Positions 1 to 14,521 of a stretch of DNA of 64,000 bases are shown here, in pieces; the first letter of the stretch is position 1, and each line of letters opens with the position of its first letter. The DNA is taken from NCBI GenBank assembly GCA_038501195.1, contig JBBPUQ010000005.1, positions 434,001 through 498,000 on the forward strand, given 5' to 3'. The notes under the pieces are model-generated. The model did no database searches. It was not told where the DNA came from and saw only the letters and a list, made by a program, of their open reading frames with translations. The translations under genes were made by a program, and so were the position numbers. Origin of the DNA: Nemania diffusa (lineage: Eukaryota > Ascomycota > Sordariomycetes > Xylariales > Xylariaceae).

Positions 1-2630
1 TGATTTTTTTGCTTTTTATTATTTTTTGTAGCTAATTTTTTAGTTTTTATAACTTATTTTAAACTAAAAAATAAATAAAATAATAAAATACTATTGCATT
101 TTTTTATAAATTAATTAATAAATTGTTTTAATAAATATAAAAAAGTATACTAATATTAAAAATATTAAAAAATTTAAATAAATTTTAAAACTTTTTTAAA
201 ACTAAATTAAAACTTATAAAAGTTAGCTTTATTTTTATTTTTTTTAAAAATAAAAACTTAAACAAAATAATAATTGCTTAATAACATTTTTTATTTTAAT
301 AAACTTATATAAACTTTTAAAGTAATAGCAATTTAAAATGTTTTTGTTTAAAACTAAAAAACTATCGATTTAAGCTTAGATTTAATATGATTTTTTTACT
401 TTTTAAAATTAATTGAAACAATAGTAATAAGCTTTTTTTTAATCAATTATTATATAATATTGCAATATATATATATTAAATTATATAAATGACTTTTTGC
501 TAATTAGTTAATTTGTAAAAAATTTAATAAGCTTTATATATATTTAGACTTTTTTAATTTACAGTTTATAAATTATAAAGTTTATAAAAAACTTTTTATA
601 ATTTATAATATAAAATAAAAATATAATTAATATAATTATATTTAGTACTAAAGTTTAAATTAGCATATGTTTTCAAAAGTAGTTTATTTAAACTAAATAT
701 ATATATTAAACAAAAAGTATAAAAATATCAAAAAAATAAAACAAATAGCTAGTATTTATTTTTAGATTTTATTGTAAAACTTAAGTTTACTTTTTGTTTT
801 TTAAATTAAAATTATTGTAATTTTTTAAAACAAATCAATAAAAAAAAACAGTTTATTTTAAATAATAAAAATTATTAAATTTTTTTTTAATAGTTTAAGT
901 TTTTTAAATAATTTGTTTTTAAAATTATTTATTAAAATATTAATTAATATAATATTTTGTTTTATTATAAAAAAAACAAATAATAAAATTTTAATTTTTT
1001 AATAGTTATTAGTTTAAATTTAAATAATATTTAAGCTTATTTTTTAAAAGCTTTTGTAATTTTTTAACTTTATATTTATTTTTTAATTTGTTAAATCAAT
1101 ATATTTAATATTTTAAAGCTTAATAATTTATTGATTTAAATCGGAGATTTTAATACTAAAAATTCTATAGCTTTTTAAAACAATAATTTTTATAACAATT
1201 TTTATTAACTATATATAAATCTTATAGTTGTAAAAAATTATAATAAAAATAATAATATTATAAAAGTTTTATATAAAATTTATAACAACTTCGATTATAA
1301 TTTATATATAAATTTAGTTACTGCTATATTTTTTTTTAATTTTTATTTATTAATTTTTATTAATATATTGCTATATTAACTATATTTTTTTAAGTAATAA
1401 ATAAAAAGTTATAAAAATTTATTATTTTTTTTTTTAAAAAATTAAATAGTTTTTAATAAAAAAATATAGCTTTTTTATTATTAGTTTTTTTCGTTTTTTG
1501 CTTTTTAATTTAAACTAAATAATAGTTAAATTATTTAAAGTATTAATTTAAAAGTTAATAAGCGTATTTTAACTATATATTTATATTTGTTTTTAAATGT
1601 ATTAATTGTTATATAAAAGTTTTCGTTTATTTTAAAAACACATTTTAATTATATTAATATTAAAGCTGTTTTATTTTTAAAGATTTTTTAAATAAGCTTT
1701 AATATTTATTTTTACAATTTTGATTTATTTTGTTAATTATATATATAATTTTATTTGTTAAACAACTAAATTTACATTTAAAGCTATTAAATATAAACTT
1801 TAACTTTTTAACTTATTTAATTTATTTATTATATATAAAGTTTAAAATTAATAATTTATATTTAAACTTAACTAATTAATTAAAGTTTATATTACTGTTA
1901 TAGTTTAACTTAAATTTGTTATATTTTTGTTAATAATTTGTATATATAATAAATTTAATTATATTATTATTATTAAAAAGTACAAAAATAATATTATAAT
2001 TATATTGTTAATATATTCTAAAAATTAAGCATTAATAAAAAAAAACCGATCATTTAAAGTTTTGCTATTTTTTGCAGTTAATAAAATTATTAGTTTTTTT
2101 TTTTTTTTTTTTAAAAGTTGTTTTTAATATAGTTTTAAATCAAAAATTATATAATTTAGCAATATATTGATTTTATTTATTTTGTTCAAGTTTTAATTAA
2201 TAATTTTTTATTTATACTTTTGTAAAAACTTTTTATAAAGCTAATATATTAATTAATAGTTTAAAAGTAGTAGCAAAAACAAAAAATTAAGCTTTTTTAA
2301 AAAAAATTTAAAATTAAAGCTAGTTTAAAGTATTTTTATTATTATTTCAGATAATATTTAACTTTATTACATTTATAAATACAACAGATTTTTTAAAACA
2401 TTAAAATGCTATTTTATATTATAAATAATTTTAAATAAAAGCTTTAAAATTGTTATAGAATTAAAAAAACTATAAATTAAATACAATATAATAAATAATA
2501 TATAGCTAATAATATATATTATATAAAACTAAAGCTTAAAAAAAAAAAAAATCTTTTTTAAAACATATACAGAATAAATATATATAAATATACTAGTACT
2601 TTTTTAAATCCTAGCTTTTAAATTCTAACA

Positions 2631-2795
2631 TATAAATTATTTATATATATATATATATAAAACTTATAAGTTTTATAAATTTTAATAAATTTATATATTT
2701 TTTATTTATTTAATTATTTAATAAAAGTTATAGTTTAAATTTTAATTATATATATTTAATATATATATATAAGTTTTATTAAATTATTAGTTTAA
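2631..2795. repeat. Left LTR of decayed element
   Basis: Left copy of the direct repeat. Both copies run from a TATAARTTATTTATATA start through an (AT)n tract, the shared AAAACTTATAAGTTTTATAA, and an end near ATTARTTTAA. Position 2,796 begins non-matching sequence. Confidence 0.6.
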
Positions 2796-5700
2796 TATTA
2801 AAGCTTTTTTTTTTTATATAATAATTTTAATTTTAATATTAATTAATTTTTTATTATTTTTTTTACTATTTAATTAATTTATATATATTTTTATTTATAT
2901 AATTAGTTTATTTATATTAACTAGCTTTTTTAATATTTAATTAAATGTTTTTTTTATATAAATATTTATTAAGTTATTTTTATTATCGATTTAATATATT
3001 TTTATAATTTTGCAATTTTTATATATTTTTTAAAATAATATAATATTAATTATAAATTGTTTTTTTTATATAGTTTTTAATTTAATTAAATATTTATATA
3101 AAAATTTAAAATTAATATATATAATTAATAATATAGTTAATAATTTTATTATATAAATAATTTTTTAAAAAGTTATATTAAATATAATAATATAATTAAA
3201 TCTATTAATTATTTTATATAATTTATTTATTAATATATTATATATAATTTATTTATATTTAATTAAATTTTAATAAATAATATTACTTTTAATTATAAAA
3301 GTGTTTTTTATATAGTTTTTATTAATTAATATAATTATAAATCTAATTTAAAAACTTAAATTTTTATTATTTACAAATATTTTATTAATAAAAATAAAAA
3401 TTTTTATATAATTAAAATTTAAAAATATATAATATAGTTTTTGTTATATATTATTAATTTACTATTATATTTATATATTTAATATTTTAATATTATTTTT
3501 TAATAACTTTTAAACTTATATAATAATTAATAAATTATATAATATTTTTAATTAATATATTAATATAATATATATACTTTAAACTTATTAAATAATATAT
3601 TATTAAAAATAATTTTTTATATAAAAGTTAATAATATATAATTATTTAGTTTATTTTTATTAAATAAAAAAAAAAATTTATTTATTTATTTAAATTTTAT
3701 TTTTATTAAATTTAATAAAATATTTAAATATTAATTTCGTTTTTAGTTTTATATAAAATAATAGCTTAGTTTTTTTTTTATATAAAAACTTTTTAAATAT
3801 AATATTAAAAATATTATTTATTTAAAATTTTATAATTGTAAATTTATTAAACTTTTTTTTAATATATAATAAATATAAATTATATATAAATATTTTTATA
3901 TTTAATTTTTAATAGTAATATTTATAATAAATTTTATACTAATATAATTTTAATTTAATTAATTTATATAATAATTATATAATTTAAAATATAATATTTA
4001 TAAAATATTTATTTTTTAATTTTTTTAATAAATAAATATAAATCTTTTAATTTAATTTATTATATAATTATATATATATTTAAAAAATATTTTATAATTT
4101 TATATATATATTATAATTTTAAATTAATAATAGTTTTAAAATTATAATAAACTATTAATTTATATATTAAATTATTAATATTTATATAAAAATTTAAACT
4201 TTATTATTATTTTTATAACTTTATATAATTAATTTAAACTTTTTATATAATTTAATTGTTTTATTTTTAATTTTTTATATAAATTTAATTTAAAAAATTT
4301 TTATTTAGTTATATTAATTTAAATTATATTATATAAATTAAAATATACTTTAAGTTGTTAATATATTTATTTTAATTATATTTAATTATTTAAAAAATAT
4401 ATTAAATATAATAATTATATTATTTTGTTTTAATTATATAATTAAAATATAATTATTAATTTTTTTTAATATAAAATATTAATTGCTAATAAATATAAAT
4501 AACTTTTTTAATTTATTTTTATATTAAAGTTATAATTATTTAATAGTTTAAAAAAAATTATATAAAAAGTTATTTTTTTTATATAATAAATTAAATATAA
4601 CTTTTTATTAATAATATAATTTAATTTATATATAATAAAATTTAGTTAATTTATTTATTATATTAACTATAATATTATAATTTTTAATTGTAAAAATTTT
4701 ATATAGTTTTGTTTAATTTTTATATTTTTTTTATATTATAATTTTATTTTAAAAAAATAAAAAAAATATTTTATATAATAATATTAGTTTATTTTTAGTT
4801 TATATAGCTTAATTAATATTAACTTTTATATAAATATTTTTTAATATTTTTATAACTTTTTATATAGTTTTTACTTTTTAAATAATTTTTAATAAAAAAA
4901 ATAAATTACTATTAATTTTAAAATAAACTTTAAAAACTAATAAAATAAATATAAAACTATTTAATTTAACTATATTATTTAAAACTTTTATAACTATTTA
5001 TAATATTGTTTTTTTATTTATATAATAATCGATTTTTTTATATAAAATATTAAATATATAATAAAATAATATATATATTTGTTTAATTTTTTTAATAGCT
5101 TAATATATTTTAATAAATATTTTTTTATATAAAGTTTTAACTAATTATATATTATTACAAAATTTTTCAAATAAAAAATTTATATTAAAATTATATATAA
5201 TATAATCAAATAGTTTTTAATATATTAAAATTTAATATTAATATAATATATTTTAAATATTATATATATTTAAAAATTTTAAAAATTTAGCTATTTAAAA
5301 TAAAATATTTATATTAATTATATATAAAATTAATTATTTATTAATTTATATAATATTAATAATAATTTTATAATTAAAATTATATTTATTTTTTAATAAA
5401 AATTTAAATTTTTTTAAAACTTAATTATATAATTAATAATAATAATAAAACTTTCTAATTTTTTCAAATATTAAAACATTAATATTATTATATTTAGTTT
5501 TTTATAATAGTTTTATAAGTTTTTTTATATAAAAATATTTAAATCAATAATATAATTTTTAAAGTTTTTATTTTATAAAATAATTTATAATTTTTAATTA
5601 ATTAATATTAAAAAACAAATGTTTTTATTTTTATATAATTAATACTGTTATATTATTTTATTATATAATTATATTTTATATATTATTAAAATAAATATAT

Positions 5701-8190
5701 AGTTAATTTATATTTTATAGCAACAGTAAAAATAAAGTTAATATATTTAAAATATAAAATTTAATCGATTTAATTAATATTAAAATTATTATAATATTTA
5801 TAGTTTTAAAATTTTTAATATTATTAAATTAAATTATTATATTGTTTAAAATTTAATTTATTTATATAAAAAAGTTCTTTTATATAAAAGTTTTAACTTA
5901 AGCTTTTTTAATAATTAAAACTTTAGCTATATTAATATTTTATACTATATTAACTATTTAAATAAAAATTATTTAATATTAATATTTAGTTTTAAATATA
6001 TATATTTTTTTTTATTATATAATAAAAATATATTAAATTTATTAAAAATTAAATCGTTTTATTTTTAATTTTAAAATCTAAATTATTATTAAATTTATTA
6101 TTATATAAAAAGTTTTTATTATTTTTATAGTTTAATATAAATATATTATATTTTTTATATAACAAAACTTTTTGTTTTAAAATATTATATATAATAAAAT
6201 ATTGTTTTTTTATTTTAGATTTTTTTTATTAATTATAATTAATAAATTAATAACTAAGTTTTTTATAAATAAAACATTTTTTGTTATTTTTATTATTTTT
6301 ATTATATAATTGCTATAGTTTTTAGTAAAAGTTTTTTTAAAGCTATAATTATATAATCGTTTTAAATATTTAATATTATATTATTTATTAATAAAATAAA
6401 TATTTATTATATAATAATAATTTATTTTTTAATTAAAAAAAATTTATAATATTATTTATAAATTAAAAAATAAAGCTTTATATATAAGTTTTTAATTAAT
6501 TAAAATAAATTTAAGTTTAAATATATTAAAATATATTTATATAACTATTATATAAAATAATATTTTTTTATAATAGTTAAATTTTAAAATATATTATATA
6601 AATTAAAACTTATTAATTATAGTTTTTAATATTTCAAATATTGTTTTTATTAAATTATTTTGTTTTATTTATATAAAAATAATAATAATTTAGTTAATTT
6701 AATATTAACTATAATTAACTATTATATTAAAATAATTATTAAATATTATATAAATTTTATTTTATTTATATATTAAATTAATATAATTAAAAAAATATTA
6801 TATAATATTATTTTTTAATAATTTTAAATTAATAATATATTAAAATAAAAATTTAAGCTTTATTATATAATATATTATATAATTTATTGCTATAGTTTTA
6901 ATTAAATTATTATATTTTAATAAATATAATAAATTAAACTATTTTAATTAAATTATTATAAATAATTTAAATAAATAAAAATTTATATAACCGATTTTTA
7001 TATATAAATAAAAATATAAAATATATAGTAAAAATTTTAAAAATAAATATAAATTTTTAAATTTTTGTTTATATAAAAAAACTAAATATTTAATTATTAA
7101 TATTAAATATTATATAATATATTAATATTATTAGTTTTAATATAATTAATTATAATATTAAAAAATTTATTTATATAATTATTAGTTTTAATATATTTAT
7201 TAATATAAATATTAAAGTTATTTATATAAATATATTATTATTTAACTTTTTATTGTTATTTTTATTAAACTTTTTAAAAATATATATAAATCGATTATTT
7301 AACATTTTTTTATATATTTTAATACTTTTATTATATTCAACTATTATAATAAATATTTGTTTAAATATATAACTAATATTTATAAATATAAGTTTTATTT
7401 AACTATTAAAATTTATTATAAATATTTATATAAATTATTTATTTTCGATTTTTAATTATATATATTTTTTCAAACATTATATAAAATATATTAACAATTA
7501 TATCAAAATAATTATATTATTTAAATTAATTATAATATTTTAATATTTAAAGTTAGTTTTACTTTTTTATTTAAAAATATTAATCTTGCTTTTTTTAACT
7601 ATATTTTTATATAAAAATAAATGCAATTTTTTATTTAAAGATTTAAAATAATTAATTTTAACTATTATTGCTGCAGCTATTATAGCTAACTTTATTACAA
7701 GTTTTAACATAGTTATAAAAAAAAAAGAAAAAAAAAGAAATATAAAAATAAAAAAATAAATAAATAAATAAAGTAATTAAAAAGTTAAATATATAAAATA
7801 GTTTATAGTTTTATTAATTTTTATATAAAAATAACTAAATTATTATATAAAAAGTTATTTTAACTTTATAATATTTAAGCTTTTTTTGTTTAATAGTTAA
7901 TTTAACTCTTTTTTTTTTAATTAATATAAATAATAGTTCACTTTTTATACAAAAAATAAAAAATTAAACATAAAAACTACTTTATAGCTAAACTCTGCTT
8001 TTTTATTTTGTTAATTTATAATTATATTCTATAATTATTAATTAATATTAATAAAACTTTTTATATATATATATATATATAAAAAAATTCGAAATAATTT
8101 ATAAAATTTAAAGTTTGTTTTTAAGTTCTAAAGTTTTATATTAATTTATATATATATTCTATAAAAAGAAATATAACTAAAAAAGTTATA

Positions 8191-8196
8191 TATAAG

Positions 8197-8247
<51 letters not shown>

Positions 8248-8379
8248 TTATAAGTTTTATAAATTTTAATAAGTTTTTATATTTTTTATTTATTTGGTTA
8301 TTTAATAAAAATTATAGTTTAAGTTTTAATTATATATATTTAATATATATATATAAGTTTTATCAAATTATTAATTTAA
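8191..8379. repeat. Right LTR of decayed element
   Basis: Right copy of the repeat at 2,631-2,795. It is longer because its AT dinucleotide tract (about 8,201-8,242) has expanded. It keeps a few G/C bases that are A/T in the left copy (for example GG at 8,296-8,297 and ATCAAA near 8,362), and the left copy is the more mutated at these sites. Confidence 0.6.
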
Positions 8380-10752
8380 CATTTATATAATAAATATTAC
8401 TAATATATAACTATTATTTATTTAAATCGATATAAATATTAAAATAGCTTTTTTTATTAATGTTTAAAATTTTTTTATTAAATTTAATAAAATAGCTATT
8501 TTATATAAAAGTTTTAATAATAAAAAAATACTATATTAACAAAATAATTATTTAGTTTTATATTATATATAAAACTTAAATAAACAAAATTAAAAAATTA
8601 AAACTTAATAAAAGCTTTTTTATATAAAATTAATTAATTAATAAATTTAATATATTAAAAAACTAAATATAATAAGTTTTTTAAATTTATATAATAATTA
8701 AAACTATATTATTATATATATAATATATAATTTAATATTTTATATAAAAATTATTAAATTTTTTTTAATTTTAAAATAATTATATTATATAAAAACAAAA
8801 AAACCGACTTTATATAATTTTAAATAAACTATTTAAAATATATAAAACTTTTATAATTAATTAAAAAATTTTTATATTAAAAAATTTATTAGTTAAAAAC
8901 TTTTTTTATATAATAGCTGTTTTTTTAAAAAATATTAAAATCGATGTTTTTTTTTTTATTAAAATAAAAAACTAATATAATATATAGTTATAAAATATTA
9001 AATTTAATAATATTTTTTATATAAAAAAAAATTATAAATATTTATATTTATATATATATTTTAAATTTTATTAATATATATAATAATATTAAATTTTTAA
9101 TAAAATATTAAATTTATTAATAATTTAATATTTAATTAATAAATTTAAAAAATATATATATAAAATTAAATTTATTATTATATAAAAACTAATTTATTTA
9201 AATAATTATATTAAAATAAAATTACTTTATATTTAAAATAAAAAATAATTTAAATAAAAGTTTAATTTTTTTAAATATATTTATTAATATATAATTTAAT
9301 TATTAAAATAAAAATAACAAATAAAACTATTATATAATAAATAAATTTATTATATAATTTAATTTTTTTATTAAAGCTTTTTTTTTTTTGTTAATTGATT
9401 TAATTATTAAAATTTAGTAAAAAATATTATTATATAAACAATATTTTTAATTAATTCTAGTTATTTTAATTTTTAATTAAAACTAAAGCTAAAATTAAAA
9501 CTAAAACTATTAAATTTAAACTTTTTAAAAACTAAAATAAAAATATTAATTTAATTATATTTTATATAATAAAAAATATTTAAAAAAAGTTATATAAAAA
9601 AACTAGTAATAAAAATAATAAAAATAGTAATAAAAATAATAAAAATAATAGTAAAAATAATAAAAATAGTAAAAAAAATATAAAAATATTTAATTTAAAT
9701 AATTAATAAACTTTTTTTTTATTTAATTTTAATTATATAATTTTATTTATATAATTTTATTTATATAATAACTTTTTATATAATAGTTTTTTATATAATA
9801 AGTTTTTATATAATTTATTATTAAATAATTTATTTAATTTAAATAAATTATTATTAAAATATTATTAATATTTTAATTTAAATTTAATATTTATATAAAA
9901 GTTAAAAAAAAGTATATAAACTTTTTAAATATAAAAATATATTATTATATAAAAGTTTTAAATATTTTTAAAATAAAAGGTTTTTATAATATTAAATAAA
10001 TTTTTAGCTATATAATCAAATATATTTGATTTTTTAGTTTTAAACAAATTAATAATTGATTTATTTATAATATTTATAACAATTTTAATATTATATTAAA
10101 TATAATCGAAATAAATAATATATTTATATTTAATATTTAATTATATAAAAATTTAAATTTAATTTGATTTATTTTATATAAAAAATTCAAATAAATAAAT
10201 AAACTTTTTAAGTTTATATTAATTTTTATATATATATTAAAATATTTTTTTTAATTTAAATAAAATATTTTATTTAATTATTTGTTTTTTTTATATAAAT
10301 ATATTATTTTTTATAAATTAATTTAAATTTCGATTATTAAATATTGTTATTATATAATATTTTATTTATATTTTTTAATAAATTTTAATTTTATTATAAT
10401 ATTTTTATATTTTATTAAATATAATTAATTTAATAATATATTATAATAGTTAAATTTATATTTATATAAATATTAAAATTTTACAATTAAATATTTTTAT
10501 AATAAAATAATATTTAAACTAAAATTAATTAAAATAAATTAAAATAAAATTTATTTTAAAGCTTTTATATAAAAAGAATTTTAATTATTATTATTATTAA
10601 AAATTTCAATATTTTAAAGTTATAACTTTAAATAATTAAAGTAATATATATTTTAAAAAAAATTTTATTATATATTTTAATATATATAACATTTAATATT
10701 GTTAAAATAAAATATAGTTATAAATATAAAAGTTAATATATTAAATTAATTA

Positions 10753-10833
10753 TATAAAAAAAAAAAAAAAAATAATATAAAAAAAAAAAAAAAATAATAT
10801 AAAAAAAAAAAAAAATTATATAAAAAAAAAAAA
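10753..10833. repeat. Poly(A)-rich tandem array
   Basis: About four copies of a 20-24 bp unit made of ATAATAT or ATTATAT followed by a run of 12-17 A. It lies in the left A+T block. Confidence 0.7.
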
Positions 10834-11099
10834 CAACAGTGTAAATTTTATATTTAATTATTTTATTTATATAGTTTAATTAAATTAATAATATTTGTTA
10901 TAATATATATATTTTATATATTAAATATTAATATTATATAATTATATAATATATAATAAATATATATATTAAAATTATTATATAAAAAATATATAAATAT
11001 AACTTATATATTTATTTATATATATAATAGTAAAATAATTAAAATATATATTACTTTATTTTTTGTATAAATATATTAAAAATGTTTTTATTTTTTAAA

Positions 11100-11130
<31 letters not shown>

Positions 11131-11137
11131 TAATATT

Positions 11138-11200
11138 AGCAGCAACAACAGCAACAGTAACAACAATAATAATACTAATACTATTACTATAATAATATTA
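11138..11200. repeat. Degenerate CAR-type trinucleotide tract
   Basis: AGC/AAC/AAT/ACT triplets run in register (AGCAGCAACAACAGCAACAG at the start, then ACAATAATAATACTAATACT and similar). It looks like an older CAG/CAA microsatellite eroded by C-to-T change. Confidence 0.6.
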
Positions 11201-11663
11201 TATATATATTTATTTTTTTTAATTATATAATAATTTTTAATTTTTTTATATAAATAATACTTCTATTTTTGCTTTAACTTTTTTTGCTGCTATTTTTTCT
11301 TTTTTTTTTAAATTTTTTTAATAAAAAGCTAATAATTAACTTTTATATATTATAATAATATATAGCAGAAAATATTAGCTTTATTTAATTATAATATTTT
11401 TTTTATATAAAAATAAATTATTATAGCTTAAATTTAAATATATAAACTAAATTATATTAATATTTTTTTAATTTAATTAAAAAAGCTTTTATTATATTAT
11501 TTTATTTTAAATATATTTAATTTATAAATATATTAGCTAATAAATTAATAAAGCTTTTTTTTATTTATATATAATTGTTAAATTATTTCAATAGTTTTTA
11601 TAACAACTATAAATAATAAAACTATTTAATTTATTATTTTATATAAAATAAATTTAATAATAA

Positions 11664-11670
11664 TAGCAGC

Positions 11671-11701
<31 letters not shown>

Positions 11702-11730
11702 ATAATAATAACAATAATAACAACAATTTT
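11664..11730. repeat. Degenerate CAR-type trinucleotide tract
   Basis: AGCAGCAGT followed by a long AAT/AAC triplet run. It has the same composition as the tract at 11,138 and probably the same origin. Confidence 0.6.
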
Positions 11731-12080
11731 TATACTTTTTTCTTTTTTTTTTTTATTAAAAAAAAGTGTTAAAAATTAAATCGTTAATTTGATTATATAA
11801 TTAACAGTTTAGCTATTAATTCAATTATAATTGTTTAAATAAATAACATTTTTTTTATTTATATAACAAAAAACTATAACTATTAATAAAGCTTAAATAA
11901 ATAACTATTAATAAAACTTAAATAAATAAAAATATTAAAACAATTATTAAATATTTTTATATAATATTTTAAGTTAATAATTAGTTATATAATTATTTTG
12001 ATAAAACTAAAACTTAGTAAATATATTGCTTTATATAATATATATAAAACTAAAAACAAAAAATAAAAAACAAAAAACGA

Positions 12081-12878
12081 AAAACAGAAAACGGAAAGTG
12101 GAGTAAAAAATCGTTTGTCGGATAATGTACATATGGCCCTCCCTACATGAGCGTCTAATAGACGCGCTCTTGGGACGCCACGGCAGTATGCCGATAGACT
12201 GCTGAAGTATGCCTGGTGGGGGCTATCTCTCTCATATGCAACTGCAGTACCACCTTGGCGAGCAATGAGCACGTTGCCTCTACCCAGGGAGGTATGCATT
12301 CGAGGATGCGTATTCTAGGTCATCCGACACGAGGGTTCTTCAGTTCTCGAAGGAATCTATCCGTCCAATTAACAAGATCAACAAGGGAGCGTGACTGGAC
12401 CTTCTACCAACCATCGTCTCGTCGCTTCAACAATTTAATGCAGGTTGAGCGCATCTTTAGCTAATCACACTTTTAGCTTACGACGACGAAGAAATACGGT
12501 CATTGTCTGCGCCACATGACTGCATGTGCTGCACGGAACTTGAGCACACCCTTATAATCCCACGAGACCAAGCACTTAAGTTTCGTTATCCCCGATATTC
12601 CCATAGCCGAGATGGATTAGAGGGGACAAGCTCTTGCATCTTGCTCGCTAATACACATTTACAGTAGTATCTGTTTCTGGCAAGTCAGGCCACTAGACCT
12701 GAAGCTGGCAGGCTCGTAAGAGCCAGTTTAGGACAATCGCTTCTCCCCCTATTCCAATCTTTACGAGGCATAATTTTGACCAAGGTTTTCTGAATCACAA
12801 TAACTAGTAGCATTAATGGAGCCATAGCCGGGTTTGCTGCCTTTCTTGTCTTTTACTAGCTATCTACAAGTCATAGTT
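12081..12878. other. Intergenic, block edge to P450 3' end
   Basis: Normal-composition DNA between the A+T block and the stop codon of the P450. Open frames up to 82 codons exist, but none shows a recognisable motif, a conserved splice pattern or a neighbouring exon. The last part probably holds the P450 3' UTR. Confidence 0.5.
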
Positions 12879-14521
12879 CTATTTGACAATCACACGTACC
12901 CCTTTACTCCCCCACTTAGGCATCGCTCTCGCAAGATCAACATGAAAGTCAACATCATCACGACCTGTTTCAAAAAGCTCTAACTCATGACGACGGAACA
13001 ATGTTGCCAGTCCAGCATACAGCTCCATCCACGCAAGGTTGATGCCCAAACAACCCCGGGCCCCACGGCTGAATGACACCATGTAGGATGACAATGGGCG
13101 CAAGCCATCCGGACCTTTAGGGTTTCCCAACCATCTGTCCGGAAGGAATTCCGTAGGGTTTGGAAATATCTTGTCATTCATGTGCATGTGATATGCGTCC
13201 ATGCCAACTGCTGTATTGGGAGGGATTACCAGCTCGCCGTATTTCAGATGTTCCATCCGATTGACTCTTGGTAATCGCTGAACTGAACCATAAGTTAGAC
13301 GTAGTGCTGTCGAGTATTAGCCATAATGATAGATGCTTCTGCTCCCTTTTACGGCGTACCTTCCATGATTACAGCTGACAAGTAAGGGAGTTCTTCAAGG
13401 TCACTGCAAGGAGGAATCGTTCCTGGGTCCGGTATGGCGCTGACAAGTTCCTTCTGAAGACTTGAGAGTATCATTGAATTGTGTAAAACATGGAATACAG
13501 CGACGGAGAGCGTCCAAGATGTAGTCTCGACAGCTGCACCATTTAAGCCCATTGCTTCCTGACATAGTCTCGATAAAGTCATATCTTCAGGGGGTAAACC
13601 GGCGCACATGATTCCCTGAAAGACAGTCGAGCCGGGCGTTTGTTTATGTGCAACATCTCTCTCCAAAAGGGCATCTTGAACCCATTGCGTCATTTCCTAC
13701 GTCTTAATTAACAATGACTCAAGCGTACCAACAATACGGCTGTTGTGATGCCGTACCTTTCGAAACTCCAAGACGGGTCTAAAGGATGGCACCAAGCCCG
13801 CAATCAGGACGTCCGGTAGCACATCCAGAGTCGAAGAAAGGAATTTAAAATGAGTCATGAAGTGGACAGCACGAACTGATCTTCCAACTGCGACCATGAA
13901 AGGCGAAGTGAAGTCTGGCGCGGATGAAAAATTCGTTGAGTGACCGAAAGTTATACCTGTGATCATGTCGGATGCCATGGCAGCCCACATGAAGCCTACA
14001 TTGACGACACTGCCCGTCCCTGCGTACTCAGTCGTGAGACGTCGTGAGATGAGGTCAAGTACCGCCTGCAAATCGCCATTGCGGCTCCTCAGTCGCGCTT
14101 TCGAAAAGTATGGCGCGATAGCAGCACGCCGTCTACGATGAGCTTCGGCCTGCGCTGTCAGCGATGTGGCTTCTGGAATGCTAAAGCGATACCGAAACTT
14201 TTCAGTCTTGTCGATGGGGCGGCTGGGTGTGCTACTGCAGTAGACGACATCATAATAGTCGGGGTCGTCGATATGTATCTCATCTGGATTGATGCGGATG
14301 ATTGGCCCATAGGTTTCGTGCAAACGCCGTATCTTAAACGTCCACTGGCCGCCGCCCTTGCTGACAAGGTCATAATAGGCCTCGTACCAATGTGTGGCAG
14401 CAGCGAGCTTCGGGCCAGGGAATTTTGCCAGGGGATGCAAAAGCAGTCTATAAGCGATGAGGTAGACTTTGTAGACGGCCCAGAGTGATAAGAGACATAG
14501 CGTAGTATGGATGAGCCACAT
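12879..14521 (-). CDS. Cytochrome P450 monooxygenase (fungal, CYP58/trichodiene-oxygenase-like)
   Basis: Three exons: 14521-13757, 13696-13360 and 13306-12879, giving 509 residues. Introns of 60 and 53 nt have GT...AG ends. It starts with a membrane anchor (about residues 5-30, LCLLSLWAVYKVYLIAYRLL) followed by the Pro-rich hinge HPLAKFPGPKLAA. The I-helix motif is GAAVETT (308-314). ExxR is EALR (367-370), rebuilt exactly by splicing intron 2. The PERF-like motif is PDRW (423-426) and the heme loop is FSRGARGCLG (446-455, ligand Cys453). Length is normal for a microsomal class II P450. The substrate cannot be read; similarity to trichodiene-oxygenase-like P450s is recalled family knowledge, not a search. 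The gene is transcribed away from the SDR at 16,227 and lies close to the A+T block, a typical place for accessory metabolism genes. Confidence 0.93.

Larger units (their letters stand above)
2631..8379. mobile_element. Decayed LTR retrotransposon (RIP-mutated)
   Basis: Two long direct repeats, 2,631-2,795 and 8,191-8,379, lie about 5.56 kb apart and have the layout of LTRs around an internal region. They match nearly base for base except for C/T and G/A differences, about one transversion, and a longer (AT)n tract in the right copy. No reading frame for Gag or Pol survives, so family and orientation cannot be given. Ends are uncertain by several bases because the flanks are low complexity. 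AACAT lies beside both outer ends and could be the target duplication, but it overlaps the alignable sequence. Confidence 0.6.
1..12080. other. A+T-rich RIP-type block, left
   Basis: About 12 kb made almost wholly of A and T, with rare G/C mostly surviving in AGCT, AAGCTT and CGAT contexts. CpA/TpG is strongly depleted relative to TpA in most of it. No credible coding region survives on either strand. This is the pattern known for RIP-mutated transposon DNA in Pezizomycotina. The edge at about 12,060-12,120 is abrupt: base composition becomes normal within some 50 bases. The block contains one recognisable pair of long direct repeats (see the LTR element) and several simple-sequence arrays; the rest is undifferentiated. 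Confidence 0.9.

Noticed and set aside
10753..11730. Regular arrays in the left A+T block as a CRISPR-like array
   Set aside because: Units are simple poly(A) or trinucleotide repeats without unique spacers, in a eukaryotic genome.
1..12080. Left A+T block as a mitochondrial fragment or centromere
   Set aside because: No mitochondrial gene or rRNA/tRNA motif is visible and it contains an LTR pair with transition-type divergence, so RIP-mutated transposon DNA explains it. A centromeric role cannot be tested from sequence.
11985..12299. 104-codon reverse frame crossing the A+T boundary
   Set aside because: Its end is A+T-block sequence (Phe/Leu/Ile runs), no motif is present, and it crosses a composition break.
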